From the NCBI RefSeq assembly GCF_000422285.1, contig NZ_KE383814.1:1-64000 (forward strand): a DNA stretch of 64,000 nucleotides, written 5' to 3'. The DNA comes from Desulfatiglans anilini DSM 4660 (GTDB taxonomy: Bacteria; Desulfobacterota; DSM-4660; Desulfatiglandales; Desulfatiglandaceae). The notes beneath the pieces are model-generated. The model made no database searches, was not told where the DNA came from, and was given only the letters and a program-made list of their open reading frames with translations. The position numbers and the translations under genes are program-made. Positions 35,978 to 44,190 of this stretch are shown one piece after another; position 1 is the first letter of the stretch; every line of letters starts with the position of its first letter.

Positions 35978-36457
35978 TCAATAAATCATTCCGGCGACAT
36001 AGACACCCGCGCCTACGAAGAGATTGGTGTCGGGGACCCTGTAAATGAAGGTCGTCTTTTTTGTCGGCGTGGTCTTGCCGGGTTTGGGCCACATGTAATC
36101 GACCCAGCCGCTGCCGCTGGTTCTGGCGATGTTCACGAAATGAACAAAAAGAGCCTTGCCGGTGGGGTCGGTCAGCAGCAGAACATGATCGTATTTGGTC
36201 AGTTCGGGCTGCATCGGATGGGCGAGCATCTTCCCGTTGATGTCCATCAGGAAGACGTAGGAGTCCTTCCAGACGAAAGGCCCATTCGGGTCGTTGAGGA
36301 GTCTGACGGCCTCATCCTGCCCCTGTGATGTGACGGTGGCCGCAGCTTCGTAGCACTTGACGACGCACTCTTCCTTGGTTGCCGTTTCGTCGGCGCGGAG
36401 GGCCGAGGGTGACAGAAACAGGATCCCGAGGATTGCGATGACACGAATCAATGACAT
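35978..36457 (-). CDS. Periplasmic single-Cache-domain protein
   Basis: Exported protein of 159 residues with a signal peptide (~1-23, ending SALRADE). The rest is one small-ligand-binding Cache fold (single Cache type 2). Typical stretches are the N-terminal helix with repeated Ala/Val, FVWKDSYVFLMDINGKMLAHP, GKALFVHFVNIARTSGSGWVDYMWPKPG and a closing VPDTNLFVGAGVY. It has no membrane anchor or output domain, so it is a free periplasmic binder. The ATG follows CAAGGAGGGG. It is 147 nt downstream of an acetate-type permease on the same strand, which hints at a small carboxylate ligand; that is inference. Confidence 0.82.
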   Translation of the reverse strand: MSLIRVIAILGILFLSPSALRADETATKEECVVKCYEAAATVTSQGQDEAVRLLNDPNGPFVWKDSYVFLMDINGKMLAHPMQPELTKYDHVLLLTDPTGKALFVHFVNIARTSGSGWVDYMWPKPGKTTPTKKTTFIYRVPDTNLFVGAGVYVAGMIY

Positions 36458-36604
36458 GTTACCCCTCCTTGGAAATTGCGGGTTTCTGCTGTCCGGATGC
36501 CTTTTCACGGGGCTCCCGGCGGTGCTCCTAGGACTTCTTGCAATGCGCCCCGCTCCGGTCGAGGCGGCTGCGGACGCTGTTCTTCGGCATCTGGGCGCCG
36601 GCAT

Positions 36605-37174
36605 CTATCGGATCCAGGGTTTTCCGACCGGCAGGACATCCCTTCCGAAGACCTGGGCGAAGATCACATGGGCCATCATGTACCAAGCCGACAGGGCGCA
36701 TAACATGAGTTCGTAGCCGGCGATCTTGACCATCCCGGGGTAACCGAAATGGGCGAGGTCCAGCAGGATGAAACCGATCAGGAGCAGAGTGAATGTGATG
36801 GCCATGGCGCTGTGGATTTTCATGGCTGGTATCCACATGATGAAGGTATAAAGCGTCCAGCCGATCAGGAACCATCCAGTGTCCGTGGTGCTGGAATGAT
36901 AGATGTTGAAGTGGTTGAGCAGAAAGATGATCCCGAGGGCGATCCAGAAGGATCCGTAGGCGACGAATGCGCTGTATCCGAAGTTGTTGCCGGACTGGTA
37001 TTCCTGAAATCCGGCGATCATCTGCGCCAGGCCCCCGAAGATGAAAGCGAGGGCGACGATCGGACCCACTCCGCACCATCCTACGTTGTGGAACTGGAGG
37101 ATCATCGTTGTCATCCCGAAACCTGCCAGGCCCACGACCCCGGGGTTTCCTTTGGGGCTTTCTCCATTGGACAT
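36605..37174 (-). CDS. SatP/GPR1-FUN34-YaaH family acetate permease
   Basis: Membrane protein of 189 residues with six helices. The family start NPGVVGLAGFGMTTMILQFHN fits the GPR1/FUN34/YaaH NPxxxGL motif, and GFQEYQSGNNFGYSAFVAYGSFWI is also typical. Members move acetate and succinate with protons. The ATG at 37174 has AGGAGGTG upstream. With the Cache protein it may form an acetate transport-and-sensing pair. Confidence 0.9.
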   Translation of the reverse strand: MSNGESPKGNPGVVGLAGFGMTTMILQFHNVGWCGVGPIVALAFIFGGLAQMIAGFQEYQSGNNFGYSAFVAYGSFWIALGIIFLLNHFNIYHSSTTDTGWFLIGWTLYTFIMWIPAMKIHSAMAITFTLLLIGFILLDLAHFGYPGMVKIAGYELMLCALSAWYMMAHVIFAQVFGRDVLPVGKPWIR

Positions 37175-37706
37175 AGGACACCTCCTCAACGGCTAAGATT
37201 GACGCTTGGACTCTTATCCGACAAACCGCACCGCAACGCAGCCGCGGAGATTTTGCCGGGGGGCACCGCGCCTGCGATTCCTTGTTTTGGCTGCAGCATA
37301 CCGAGGGCCCAGCCTACAGGGCCCTGCCTGGCCTGCGAGGGGCGCCGGCACCAGAGGGGGGTTGAGGCCGGTCCGATTGGATGTCTGGTCGAGATCGATG
37401 GTCAACTGTCCAGAGATACGTTCATGAAGCGGCAAGAAATACGGGAAAAGTCGCCTGTTGAGAAATAGGGGGGCTGTTTCAGGCATCCTCGATGCACCGT
37501 TGAATCACAAGAGGCCGTTTCCGCCTGAGGGGCTCCAGTATGCGCCGCATCGCTGCGGCCAGGGGGGCTGTAAGGGTCTGAAACCGTTTTTTCCACCATA
37601 GCATTTCAGGGAAGATATGCAAGTGTTTCTCGCGCAGGAAGGGGGGGCGCATGGTGAAATCGCACTCGACGGGGATGGTGGGACAAGACCCCCGGAAAAA
37701 CGGGCC
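37175..37706. other. 530-nt gap without a supported gene
   Basis: Between the permease start and the end of the Fur-FeoA gene. Contains a small hairpin (GCCGCATCGCTGCGGC, 37549-37564). Open frames on both strands look like shadows. No repeat copy was found. Confidence 0.4.
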
Positions 37707-38420
37707 TCAGTCGAGGGGCTGGGTGCAGACCGGCGTCGTCTCGGGCGTGACCGGGGAGACGAGAAGTTTTTGGGCGATGCCCCGCCCGAGGGCCATCCGG
37801 CTGCAATTGTGGGCGAAGATGAGATTCCCCTGCCCGGCATTGCTGATGATTTCGATGGTGTCTCCCAGGCGGAGCCCGAGGGCCGCCAGCCTGGCGCGCG
37901 AGAATGCGCCGCTCAGGATGTCGCGGATGGCGACGATTTCTCCCGGTTTGGCCATCGAGAGGGGCATAAGCGGTTTTCTCTGGGCCATACAGGCATCGCA
38001 GAGGCCGTAGATCTCCAGGCGGTGCTGCAGGATGTGAAAGCCGTGCTGGGCGGCTATCGCTATCTGCAGCTTCTCGAGATCGTCGTTCGCGAATTCGACG
38101 ATCTTTCCGCATTTGGTGCAGATCAGGTGGTCGTGGTGGATGCCCAGGTGCCGATGTTCGTAGCGGATGGGCTGATCCGCGAACTCCTTCCGCTGCGCAA
38201 AGCCGAGGTCCACCATACGGTGGAGGCATTGGCGCACGAATTCGGGCTCGATATCTTCGCCCCTGCTTTCCAGGAGACGGTAGATCTCTTCGAGCGTCAT
38301 ATGCTCTTCGGAACTGAGAAAGGCGTCGACCACCTTCAGCCGGTCTTCGATCCGGTCGGAGCCGTCGGCTTCGATGAGTCTTCGAAAATTTTCCTTCTCC
38401 AAAAAATCATTGTTTTTCAT
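37707..38420 (-). CDS. Fur-family regulator fused to a FeoA domain
   Basis: Fusion of 237 residues. Residues ~1-148 are a Fur-type metalloregulator: winged helix (~20-85), then HHDHLICTKCGK with Cys101/Cys104 and GLCDACM with Cys141/Cys144 for structural zinc, and further metal-site His residues at 91 and 95-98. Residues ~152-222 are a FeoA SH3-like domain (LSMAKPGEIVAIRDI, RLAALGLRLGDTIEI, SRMALGRGIAQKLLV). Fur represses iron-uptake genes with Fe(II), while FeoA normally assists the FeoB iron channel. No feoB is nearby. DtxR-family regulators often carry a C-terminal FeoA-like domain, but a Fur version is unusual. The 15-residue tail is not conserved-looking. Confidence 0.9.
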   Translation of the reverse strand: MKNNDFLEKENFRRLIEADGSDRIEDRLKVVDAFLSSEEHMTLEEIYRLLESRGEDIEPEFVRQCLHRMVDLGFAQRKEFADQPIRYEHRHLGIHHDHLICTKCGKIVEFANDDLEKLQIAIAAQHGFHILQHRLEIYGLCDACMAQRKPLMPLSMAKPGEIVAIRDILSGAFSRARLAALGLRLGDTIEIISNAGQGNLIFAHNCSRMALGRGIAQKLLVSPVTPETTPVCTQPLD

Positions 38421-38496
38421 GATCAGCGGATTCCGTGCCTTTGTTTCTGGTCCAACTTCAGATCACCCATCCTCCCGGTCGGAGCGCGGTGCCCTT

Positions 38497-39390
38497 TCAT
38501 ACCTGGATGCCGGCCGAGAAATAGCCGAGGAAGCCTTTGACGGCGTTGGCTATGAAGGTCCTTTCCCGGGCCTGGGTGGGCGGGTCCATGCCCTCGAAGG
38601 CGTCGAGATTCGAGTCGTTTGCGAGCAGCGCACGGACGCACCTGTCCAGGACATCTCGATCACCGTGCCGCAGTTCGGCTTGGATGATGTCCGCCCACAG
38701 CAGAAGCTGTTCGCGAAAAGCGGTCAGCCAGGGCCGCGAATGCTCGTTCCAGCCGCAATGGGCATAACAGATGGGCTGGTCCTCGAAAGCGAGGAGCGTG
38801 TCCACGCTTCGAAGGCAAACGTCGAGGAAGAAACGCGGCGGGGTTGCCGGTCTGAGGTAATCCCGTCCGGAGACCCTGAAGTAGTTGCCGGCGGCTTCCC
38901 CCGCGAACAAGCGGCCGCCATAAAGGAAACTGAGGTGATGCAGGGCGTGCCCGGGGGTTTCGGCGATCGTCAGGCCCTCGATGGCGGCCTCCGGATGGGC
39001 GATCAGTTTTTCCGGCCGGATCGGGCCGGGCGCACCGTAAGCTTCGGCCAGTTCGCCGAGGACAGCCAGGCTCCCCTTCCATAATTTCTCTGGATTGACG
39101 AGGAAGGGAAGACCTGCGGCGTGGCAGATGACCTTCGCAGAGGGATAAGCCTCGAGAAGGGCGGCGAGTGCGCCGCAGTGATCGATATGGACGTGAGTCA
39201 GCAGCACGTAATCGATCCGGGCCAAACCACGTGACCGCAGGGAAGCGATCAGCCGGCCTGCCGTTCGCGCAGGGCCGACATCGATAACCAGGTTCAAAGG
39301 CCCTTCGCAGAGCCAGGCGCCGAAAAAGGGTGCAAAACCGGGAAGGTCCTGCTCGATGTGGATGAGGTCGAAGGAGACGGGTTCGGTCAT
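38497..39390 (-). CDS. Metallo-beta-lactamase-fold hydrolase
   Basis: Cytoplasmic MBL-fold protein of 297 residues. The metal motif is LLTHVHIDHCGAL (HxHxDH), with a further His in TPGHALHHLS and an Asp/Glu position in LFAGEAAGN. No signal peptide. The substrate is unknown; the size and pattern suit a glyoxalase II-like or other thioester hydrolase. It is 76 nt upstream of the Fur-FeoA gene on the same strand and may be cotranscribed with it. Confidence 0.8.
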   Translation of the reverse strand: MTEPVSFDLIHIEQDLPGFAPFFGAWLCEGPLNLVIDVGPARTAGRLIASLRSRGLARIDYVLLTHVHIDHCGALAALLEAYPSAKVICHAAGLPFLVNPEKLWKGSLAVLGELAEAYGAPGPIRPEKLIAHPEAAIEGLTIAETPGHALHHLSFLYGGRLFAGEAAGNYFRVSGRDYLRPATPPRFFLDVCLRSVDTLLAFEDQPICYAHCGWNEHSRPWLTAFREQLLLWADIIQAELRHGDRDVLDRCVRALLANDSNLDAFEGMDPPTQARERTFIANAVKGFLGYFSAGIQV

Positions 39391-39911
39391 GTCATGGGGT
39401 CGCTTTCATGGGTGATGCGGACGGGAATGCACCGTCCGTTCGCGTCCCTGAGGACGAACTGGTTCCCATCCGGAAATGGTCTTTTTGGCCAATCTCCGCG
39501 TCAATCTGCGCGTTTGCTTGTGCAGCGACCTGCAGGTCGCCTCCGCACAAACGTTTGATTTCCCTGATATCAGCCAGACCGAGACCCGCCCCGAAGGGGG
39601 GCCCGGGCACCGGAAGGGCGTATATAAAAATCCTCATTTCCGGATTGGAAACGGGGTTCTAGTGGCAAATTATTTCCGAATGGACACCGAAACATAATAG
39701 AGGAATCGAAACCGGCAAGTCAAGCCGGCCTTTCGCCGCCGCGCCGACAGCGTTTCCGGGATGCGAACGGGGTTCACCGGGAGGACGAAAGGTGCTATAG
39801 TGTCGCCCCGGAGGCTTCGCAGAGCGCCGGCCGACTGCGGTTTCGGGGCTGGAGGCTTTCGTTTGAAAAAGATTGTCATAAGCCGCGAAAGTGAAAGGGG
39901 TGCTTGCAGCC
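39391..39911. other. Divergent region holding repeat copy G
   Basis: 520 nt between the MBL hydrolase and diguanylate cyclase starts. Palindromic repeat copy G fills 39461-39688. The remaining 220 nt up to the cyclase hold no supported gene. Confidence 0.5.
39461..39688 (+). repeat. Dispersed palindromic repeat, copy G (nearly full length)
   Basis: Left end GGTTCCCATCCGGAAATGG, right end TATTTCCGAATGGACACC: imperfect terminal inverted repeats. Centre CGACCTGCAGGTCG within a long stem, outer arms TTTTTGGCCAAT / GATATCAGCCAGA. It has one diverged 52-nt-type unit whose hairpin is CCCC-GAA-GGGG where copy E has CCGC-GAA-GCGG. Same orientation as the others. Confidence 0.85.
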
Positions 39912-40892
39912 ATGCCTGATAAAGCCTGGGAAGGAGATTCCTCGAACCACCCTTTTGCCGTTCTTGTGGCAGAGGACGAGACCGTGTCACGGCGTCTGCT
40001 CGAGCGGATGCTGCAGACGGCGGGCTATGACGTCACGGTGGCGCGCAACGGGCATGAAGCCCTCGCCTTGTTTGAAGAACGTTTCCATCCGATCGTGCTG
40101 ACCGACTGGGTCATGCCCGAGATGGACGGTCTCGAACTTTGCCGGGCCGTCCGGGCCCGGCTGAATGAAGAAGGCTATGTCTACCTGGTCCTTCTGACGG
40201 CGAAGGACGGCAAAGAGGATATCATCCGGGGCCTGGAGGCCGGAGCCGACGATTACTTGACCAAGCCGTTCCATCGGGCGGAGCTGATCGCGCGCCTCAA
40301 GACCGGTGAGAGGATTCTGCGGCTCGAAAGGTCGCTCAAGGCGGCCAACGAGCGGATCAGGCTGCTTACCATTACGGATGCATTGACGGGCTGCTACAAT
40401 CGTAAATACCTCGATGAAATGCTCCCGGGGGAAATCGAGCGGGCTTACCGCTACCGGCGGCCGATATCGATCATCCTCTGCGATCTGGATCATTTCAAAG
40501 ATCTGAACGACGGCTACGGTCACCAGGCGGGCGACAGTGTGCTCAGGCAGTTTGTCGGTCGGGCGAAGGCGGGGCTCAGAAGCCGGATCGACTGGGTTGC
40601 CCGCTACGGGGGCGAAGAATTCCTGATCGTATTGCCCGAAACGCCGCTCGATGCGGGCCTGGCGGTGGGGGAACGCCTCTGCGGGCAGGTGGCGGAGACC
40701 CCCATGGAGCTTCACGGCGGCCAAGGGGTGAATGTGACCGCCAGTTTCGGGGTTACGGCCTGCGAACCGGGGGCGGGAGAGGCCACGCCGTCTTACGAGG
40801 CGGTTTTAAGGTGTGCGGATGAACAGTTGTATGCGGCCAAGCGCGCAGGCAGGGCGAGGGTTGCCGGAGCGCGTTTCGAAGCCGGCCGGTGA
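39912..40892 (+). CDS. PleD-like response regulator diguanylate cyclase
   Basis: Protein of 326 residues. Receiver domain (~14-135) with phosphorylation site Asp65 (LTDWVMPEMDG) and Lys118. GGDEF domain (~150-320) with the active GGEEF at 233-237 and ITDALTGCYNRKYL at its start. It should make cyclic di-GMP from two GTP when phosphorylated. The RxxD inhibitory I-site five residues before GGEEF is not intact: the sequence is SRID (224-227), so product inhibition may be lost. The ATG at 39912 is preferred; an upstream in-frame GTG at 39891 is possible. The cognate kinase is not adjacent. Confidence 0.88.
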   Translation: MPDKAWEGDSSNHPFAVLVAEDETVSRRLLERMLQTAGYDVTVARNGHEALALFEERFHPIVLTDWVMPEMDGLELCRAVRARLNEEGYVYLVLLTAKDGKEDIIRGLEAGADDYLTKPFHRAELIARLKTGERILRLERSLKAANERIRLLTITDALTGCYNRKYLDEMLPGEIERAYRYRRPISIILCDLDHFKDLNDGYGHQAGDSVLRQFVGRAKAGLRSRIDWVARYGGEEFLIVLPETPLDAGLAVGERLCGQVAETPMELHGGQGVNVTASFGVTACEPGAGEATPSYEAVLRCADEQLYAAKRAGRARVAGARFEAGR

Positions 40893-40972
40893 AGGGGGCT
40901 GCGGGTTCCGGTTCATCCGGGTCTGCCGGGGATTGCAGGGCGGAGGCTGCAAGGTTCCGGGGCCTCTTTCTT

Positions 40973-42193
40973 TCAAACATGTTTCAGCCGTTTGCCCCGG
41001 ATGTAGATCTCCAGGGGTCCGTTGAGCGAAAAGGGCAGCGCATCGGGGCTTCCGGCCGCCGCGAGAAAAGTGGCCGGCCTGCCTGGGGCAAGGGTCCCTA
41101 GATCGTTTTGCAGACCCAGAAGAGCGGCCGCCTGTGATGTGCCGCATGCGACGGCCGCCTCGACCGGCAGACCGGCCTCCATGAGCAGTGCCAGCTCTTC
41201 GATCAGCCCGCGGCCGTGATGGACGCCGAGGCTGCCGGCATCGCTGCCGGCTGCGATCGGGACCCCCAGGGCGTAAGCGCGTTCGATCTGCAGGCTCTGG
41301 GCTTCGAGATTCCTGCGGCAGACGGACCGCTCAGGGCTTTGCGGAGGGAGGCTTCGATCGTAGGCCTGCATGGTGACGGCGGTTGGAACCCAGGTGATCC
41401 TTTTTTCCGCCAGGGCGCAGAGGTTGGCCTCTCCCATGAAGAAGCCGTGCTCGATGGAATCGCAGCCGGCGGCGATCGCCTCCTTCACGGGGAGGACTCC
41501 GTTGGCATGCACCATGATCCGCAGCCCCCGGGATCGGGCGGCGCGGAAGGCCTCCTCGAGCTCCGCCCGGTTGAACTGGGGCGGCGTTTGACGGCCGAAT
41601 TCCTTGAGGCTGTTCAGGCCCGACTGAACGATTTTGACGTGGTCCGATGGATCCTGATCGATGGTGATGGCTTGCGCCAGGGTTTGCCGCGGTGCGGGGC
41701 TTCGGCCGATGAGTTTCCCGTAGCGCCCCGGAGCGTGCCAGGCGCGGCCCGCGGCGCGGAGGTATAGCGGAAAAGAGGGGTCGGTCGACTTGGACTTTTT
41801 GTACCTCAAGGCATAGGCCCCGTAGTCACCCCCATCCCGGAGGCCCAAGATCCCGCGGCTCAGGTGTGCGAGGATATGGGCGTCGACTACGGGCTTGGTC
41901 TCTGTATAAGATGCTGTGAGCTGCCGATGCCTCGCATCTTCATCCGTCGTGCTGGAGAGCGCGAGATGAACATGGCTGTCTATCAGAGGCGGCAGGATGC
42001 TACAGCTGCGCAGATCCGCGGTGGTCCCGGCGGCCTTGCTGGAATCCGGGGCGCCCGCTTCGATCCTTCGGATCAAACCGTTTTCGTCGATGCTCACGAG
42101 GACCTGTCTGCGCGCCGGGGCGCCGCTTCCGTCGATGAACCAGCCCGCGATAAAACGTCTTGGATGGTCGAGAGTGGTGGCAGGATGTTGCAT
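40973..42193 (-). CDS. Amidohydrolase-superfamily protein (imidazolonepropionase-like)
   Basis: Cytoplasmic metal-dependent hydrolase of 406 residues. A beta-sandwich N-terminal part is followed by the HxH metal motif DSHVHLAL (~75), a Lys in SDHVKIVQSG that could be the bridging lysine, VHANG and IEHGFF for the next ligands, and GSDAG for the catalytic Asp, then ALGVHHGRGL-like and LGTLAPGRPATFL at the end. These fit the imidazolonepropionase/prolidase-like group. The substrate is unknown. The ATG at 42193 is chosen over an upstream TTG. It is divergent from lysS. Confidence 0.78.
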   Translation of the reverse strand: MQHPATTLDHPRRFIAGWFIDGSGAPARRQVLVSIDENGLIRRIEAGAPDSSKAAGTTADLRSCSILPPLIDSHVHLALSSTTDEDARHRQLTASYTETKPVVDAHILAHLSRGILGLRDGGDYGAYALRYKKSKSTDPSFPLYLRAAGRAWHAPGRYGKLIGRSPAPRQTLAQAITIDQDPSDHVKIVQSGLNSLKEFGRQTPPQFNRAELEEAFRAARSRGLRIMVHANGVLPVKEAIAAGCDSIEHGFFMGEANLCALAEKRITWVPTAVTMQAYDRSLPPQSPERSVCRRNLEAQSLQIERAYALGVPIAAGSDAGSLGVHHGRGLIEELALLMEAGLPVEAAVACGTSQAAALLGLQNDLGTLAPGRPATFLAAAGSPDALPFSLNGPLEIYIRGKRLKHV

Positions 42194-42696
42194 GCGAGCG
42201 CTTTCTGAAATCAAGATAGCGGCCGTCTGTCCCTCCGGGGCTGGGCCCGCCCCGCCGGCCGGGTTTCAGTTTCCATCCAGGAGACACTTTTTGCAAGGCC
42301 TTTTGTAAACGGACAGCCGAATGCGTGGCCGGGTGGCGGATGCGTCCGCCTGGGCCTTGTTCGTCTTTGGCCTTGACTCAGCCCATGGAATCCAATAGAA
42401 ATAAATGTTTAATTTTCAGGACAGAGTCCTCCGAAGAGATAGCCGGCTGCGGGGGCGGTGCTTCGTGAAGCGGACTGAGGCGGGTCGACGGCCGGGGCAG
42501 GCTTGATGGCATGCGGCTCGCGCGATGGGCCGAGTTCGGGGCATGTGGGTCGATCCAGGCGGCTGCATGGGTTCCCCGTCCGGGTTTGGGCCGGGATGAA
42601 TGCGGCGCCCCTTTGGCCGAGGCGGTGGATGATGGGGAAGGCTGTTCGGTGGAAGCGAGGACAGTCCGGCGATACCGAAATGACAAGGCGGTGAGC
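42194..42696. other. Divergent gap and long lysS leader; no gene
   Basis: 500 nt between the amidohydrolase and lysS. A promoter is proposed at 42373-42401, which would leave a leader of about 285 nt. I see no riboswitch or T-box pattern in the leader. The fragment GTTTCCATCC at 42270 resembles a repeat end but is too short to call. Confidence 0.4.
42373..42401 (+). promoter_or_regulatory. Probable sigma-70 promoter of the envelope operon
   Basis: TTGACT and TAGAAA are separated by exactly 17 nt and followed by AT-rich DNA. It is the best -35/-10 pair ahead of lysS-lolCD-bamA. Confidence 0.5.
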
Positions 42697-44187
42697 GTGG
42701 CAAAAGCGGTTGCGAAGAGTGGAACGGTGTTCGAGGAGAGGCTCGAGAAGGCCGAGAAGTTGAAGGCCATGGGCGTGGAGCTTTACCCGGCCGGTTTCCG
42801 GCCCTCCATGCGTATCGTGGAGGCTGCGGAGCGGTTCGGACCCATGGACGCGGATGCCCTGGAGGCCTCGGAAGAGGCGCACAGCCTTGCAGGACGCATC
42901 GTAGCCTGGCGGGATTTCGGAAAGGCTGCGTTTATCCACATCAAGGACGGCACGGGCCGCATCCAGGCTTATGTCAAGAAAGACCAGGTCAGTGAGCGGG
43001 ATTTCGAGATCTTCCGTTTGATGGATATCGGGGACTACCTCGGTTTGTGGGGGCGGTTCTTCCGCACGCGGACCGGCGAGCTGACGCTCCTTGCCGACGG
43101 CTTGAAGCTCCTGAGCAAATCCCTTCGCCCCCTGCCGGAAAAGTGGCATGGCCTGACGGATGTGGAGACCCGCTACCGCCAACGCTATCTGGACCTGATT
43201 GTCAACGACCCGGTTCGGGAGGTCTTCTACCTCCGCAGCCGGATCATCCAATCGATTCGCGCCTATTTTCTGGCCCGTGACTTCCTGGAGGTCGAGACGC
43301 CGATGATGCAGCCGATCCCCGGCGGGGCGACGGCGCGGCCGTTCAAGACCTACCACAACGCCCTCGGGATGCACTTTTATCTGCGCGTGGCTCCGGAGTT
43401 GTACCTGAAGCGGCTGATCGTCGGCGGCATGGACCGGGTCTTCGAGATCAACCGCAACTTCCGGAACGAGGGGATATCGGTTAAGCACAATCCCGAATTC
43501 ACCATGCTCGAATTCTACATGGCCCATGCGACGTTCGAGGACCTGATGGCGTTTACGGAAGGGCTGTTCACCCATGTGCTGCAGCAGATCTTCGGGCGGC
43601 TCGTCATCGATTACCAGGGCGGACAGATCGATTTCACCCCGCCCTGGAAGAGGGTTTCGCTTTTCGATGCCTTGAAAGACCTCGGCGAGGTTTCCGAGAC
43701 GGTTCTGCACGATGCGGCGGAGGCCGTCCGCTTTGCCGAGCATCGGGGTATCGCGGTTCAGGAAAAGGAGGGGCACGCCAAGCTGCTGACCAAGCTGTTC
43801 GACGTCCTGGTGGAGCCGAAGCTGATCCAGCCGACATTCGTTTCCGGCTATCCAACGGGGGTTTCTCCTCTGTCGCGCCGCAACGACGAGGACCCGGGTT
43901 TGACCGACCGCTTCGAGTTGTTCATCGGCGGCAAGGAGATCGCCAATGCCTTCACGGAATTGAACGACCCGGTGGATCAGCGGGGGCGTTTCGAGGAGCA
44001 GGTGGCCATGCGGGAGGCCGGTGATGAAGAGGCGCAGTTCATGGATGAGGACTACGTGACCGCTCTTGAATACGGCATGCCGCCTACGGGCGGGGAGGGC
44101 ATTGGCATCGACCGTGTCGTCATGCTTCTGACCGACTCGCCTTCCATCCGGGACGTGATCCTCTTCCCCCACATGAGAAACCGGTAG
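42697..44187 (+). CDS. lysS: Lysyl-tRNA synthetase (class II)
   Basis: Class II lysyl-tRNA synthetase of 496 residues, the usual length. OB-fold anticodon-binding domain (~45-155) is followed by the catalytic domain with motif 1 (DFLEVETPMMQPIPGGATARPF), motif 2 (FEINRNFRNEGISVKHNPEFTMLE) and motif 3 (PTGGEGIGIDRVVMLLT). I chose GTG at 42697, with AAGG 8 nt upstream; the GTG two codons earlier is also possible. The open frame runs further upstream without family similarity. It is followed 3 nt later by lolC, so a translation gene heads the outer-membrane operon. Confidence 0.95.
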   Translation: MAKAVAKSGTVFEERLEKAEKLKAMGVELYPAGFRPSMRIVEAAERFGPMDADALEASEEAHSLAGRIVAWRDFGKAAFIHIKDGTGRIQAYVKKDQVSERDFEIFRLMDIGDYLGLWGRFFRTRTGELTLLADGLKLLSKSLRPLPEKWHGLTDVETRYRQRYLDLIVNDPVREVFYLRSRIIQSIRAYFLARDFLEVETPMMQPIPGGATARPFKTYHNALGMHFYLRVAPELYLKRLIVGGMDRVFEINRNFRNEGISVKHNPEFTMLEFYMAHATFEDLMAFTEGLFTHVLQQIFGRLVIDYQGGQIDFTPPWKRVSLFDALKDLGEVSETVLHDAAEAVRFAEHRGIAVQEKEGHAKLLTKLFDVLVEPKLIQPTFVSGYPTGVSPLSRRNDEDPGLTDRFELFIGGKEIANAFTELNDPVDQRGRFEEQVAMREAGDEEAQFMDEDYVTALEYGMPPTGGEGIGIDRVVMLLTDSPSIRDVILFPHMRNR

Positions 44188-44190
44188 ACG

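Noticed and set aside
42265-42305. Another copy of the dispersed palindrome
   Set aside because: Only GTTTCCATCC and a later AAGGCC match; no hairpin or second arm.
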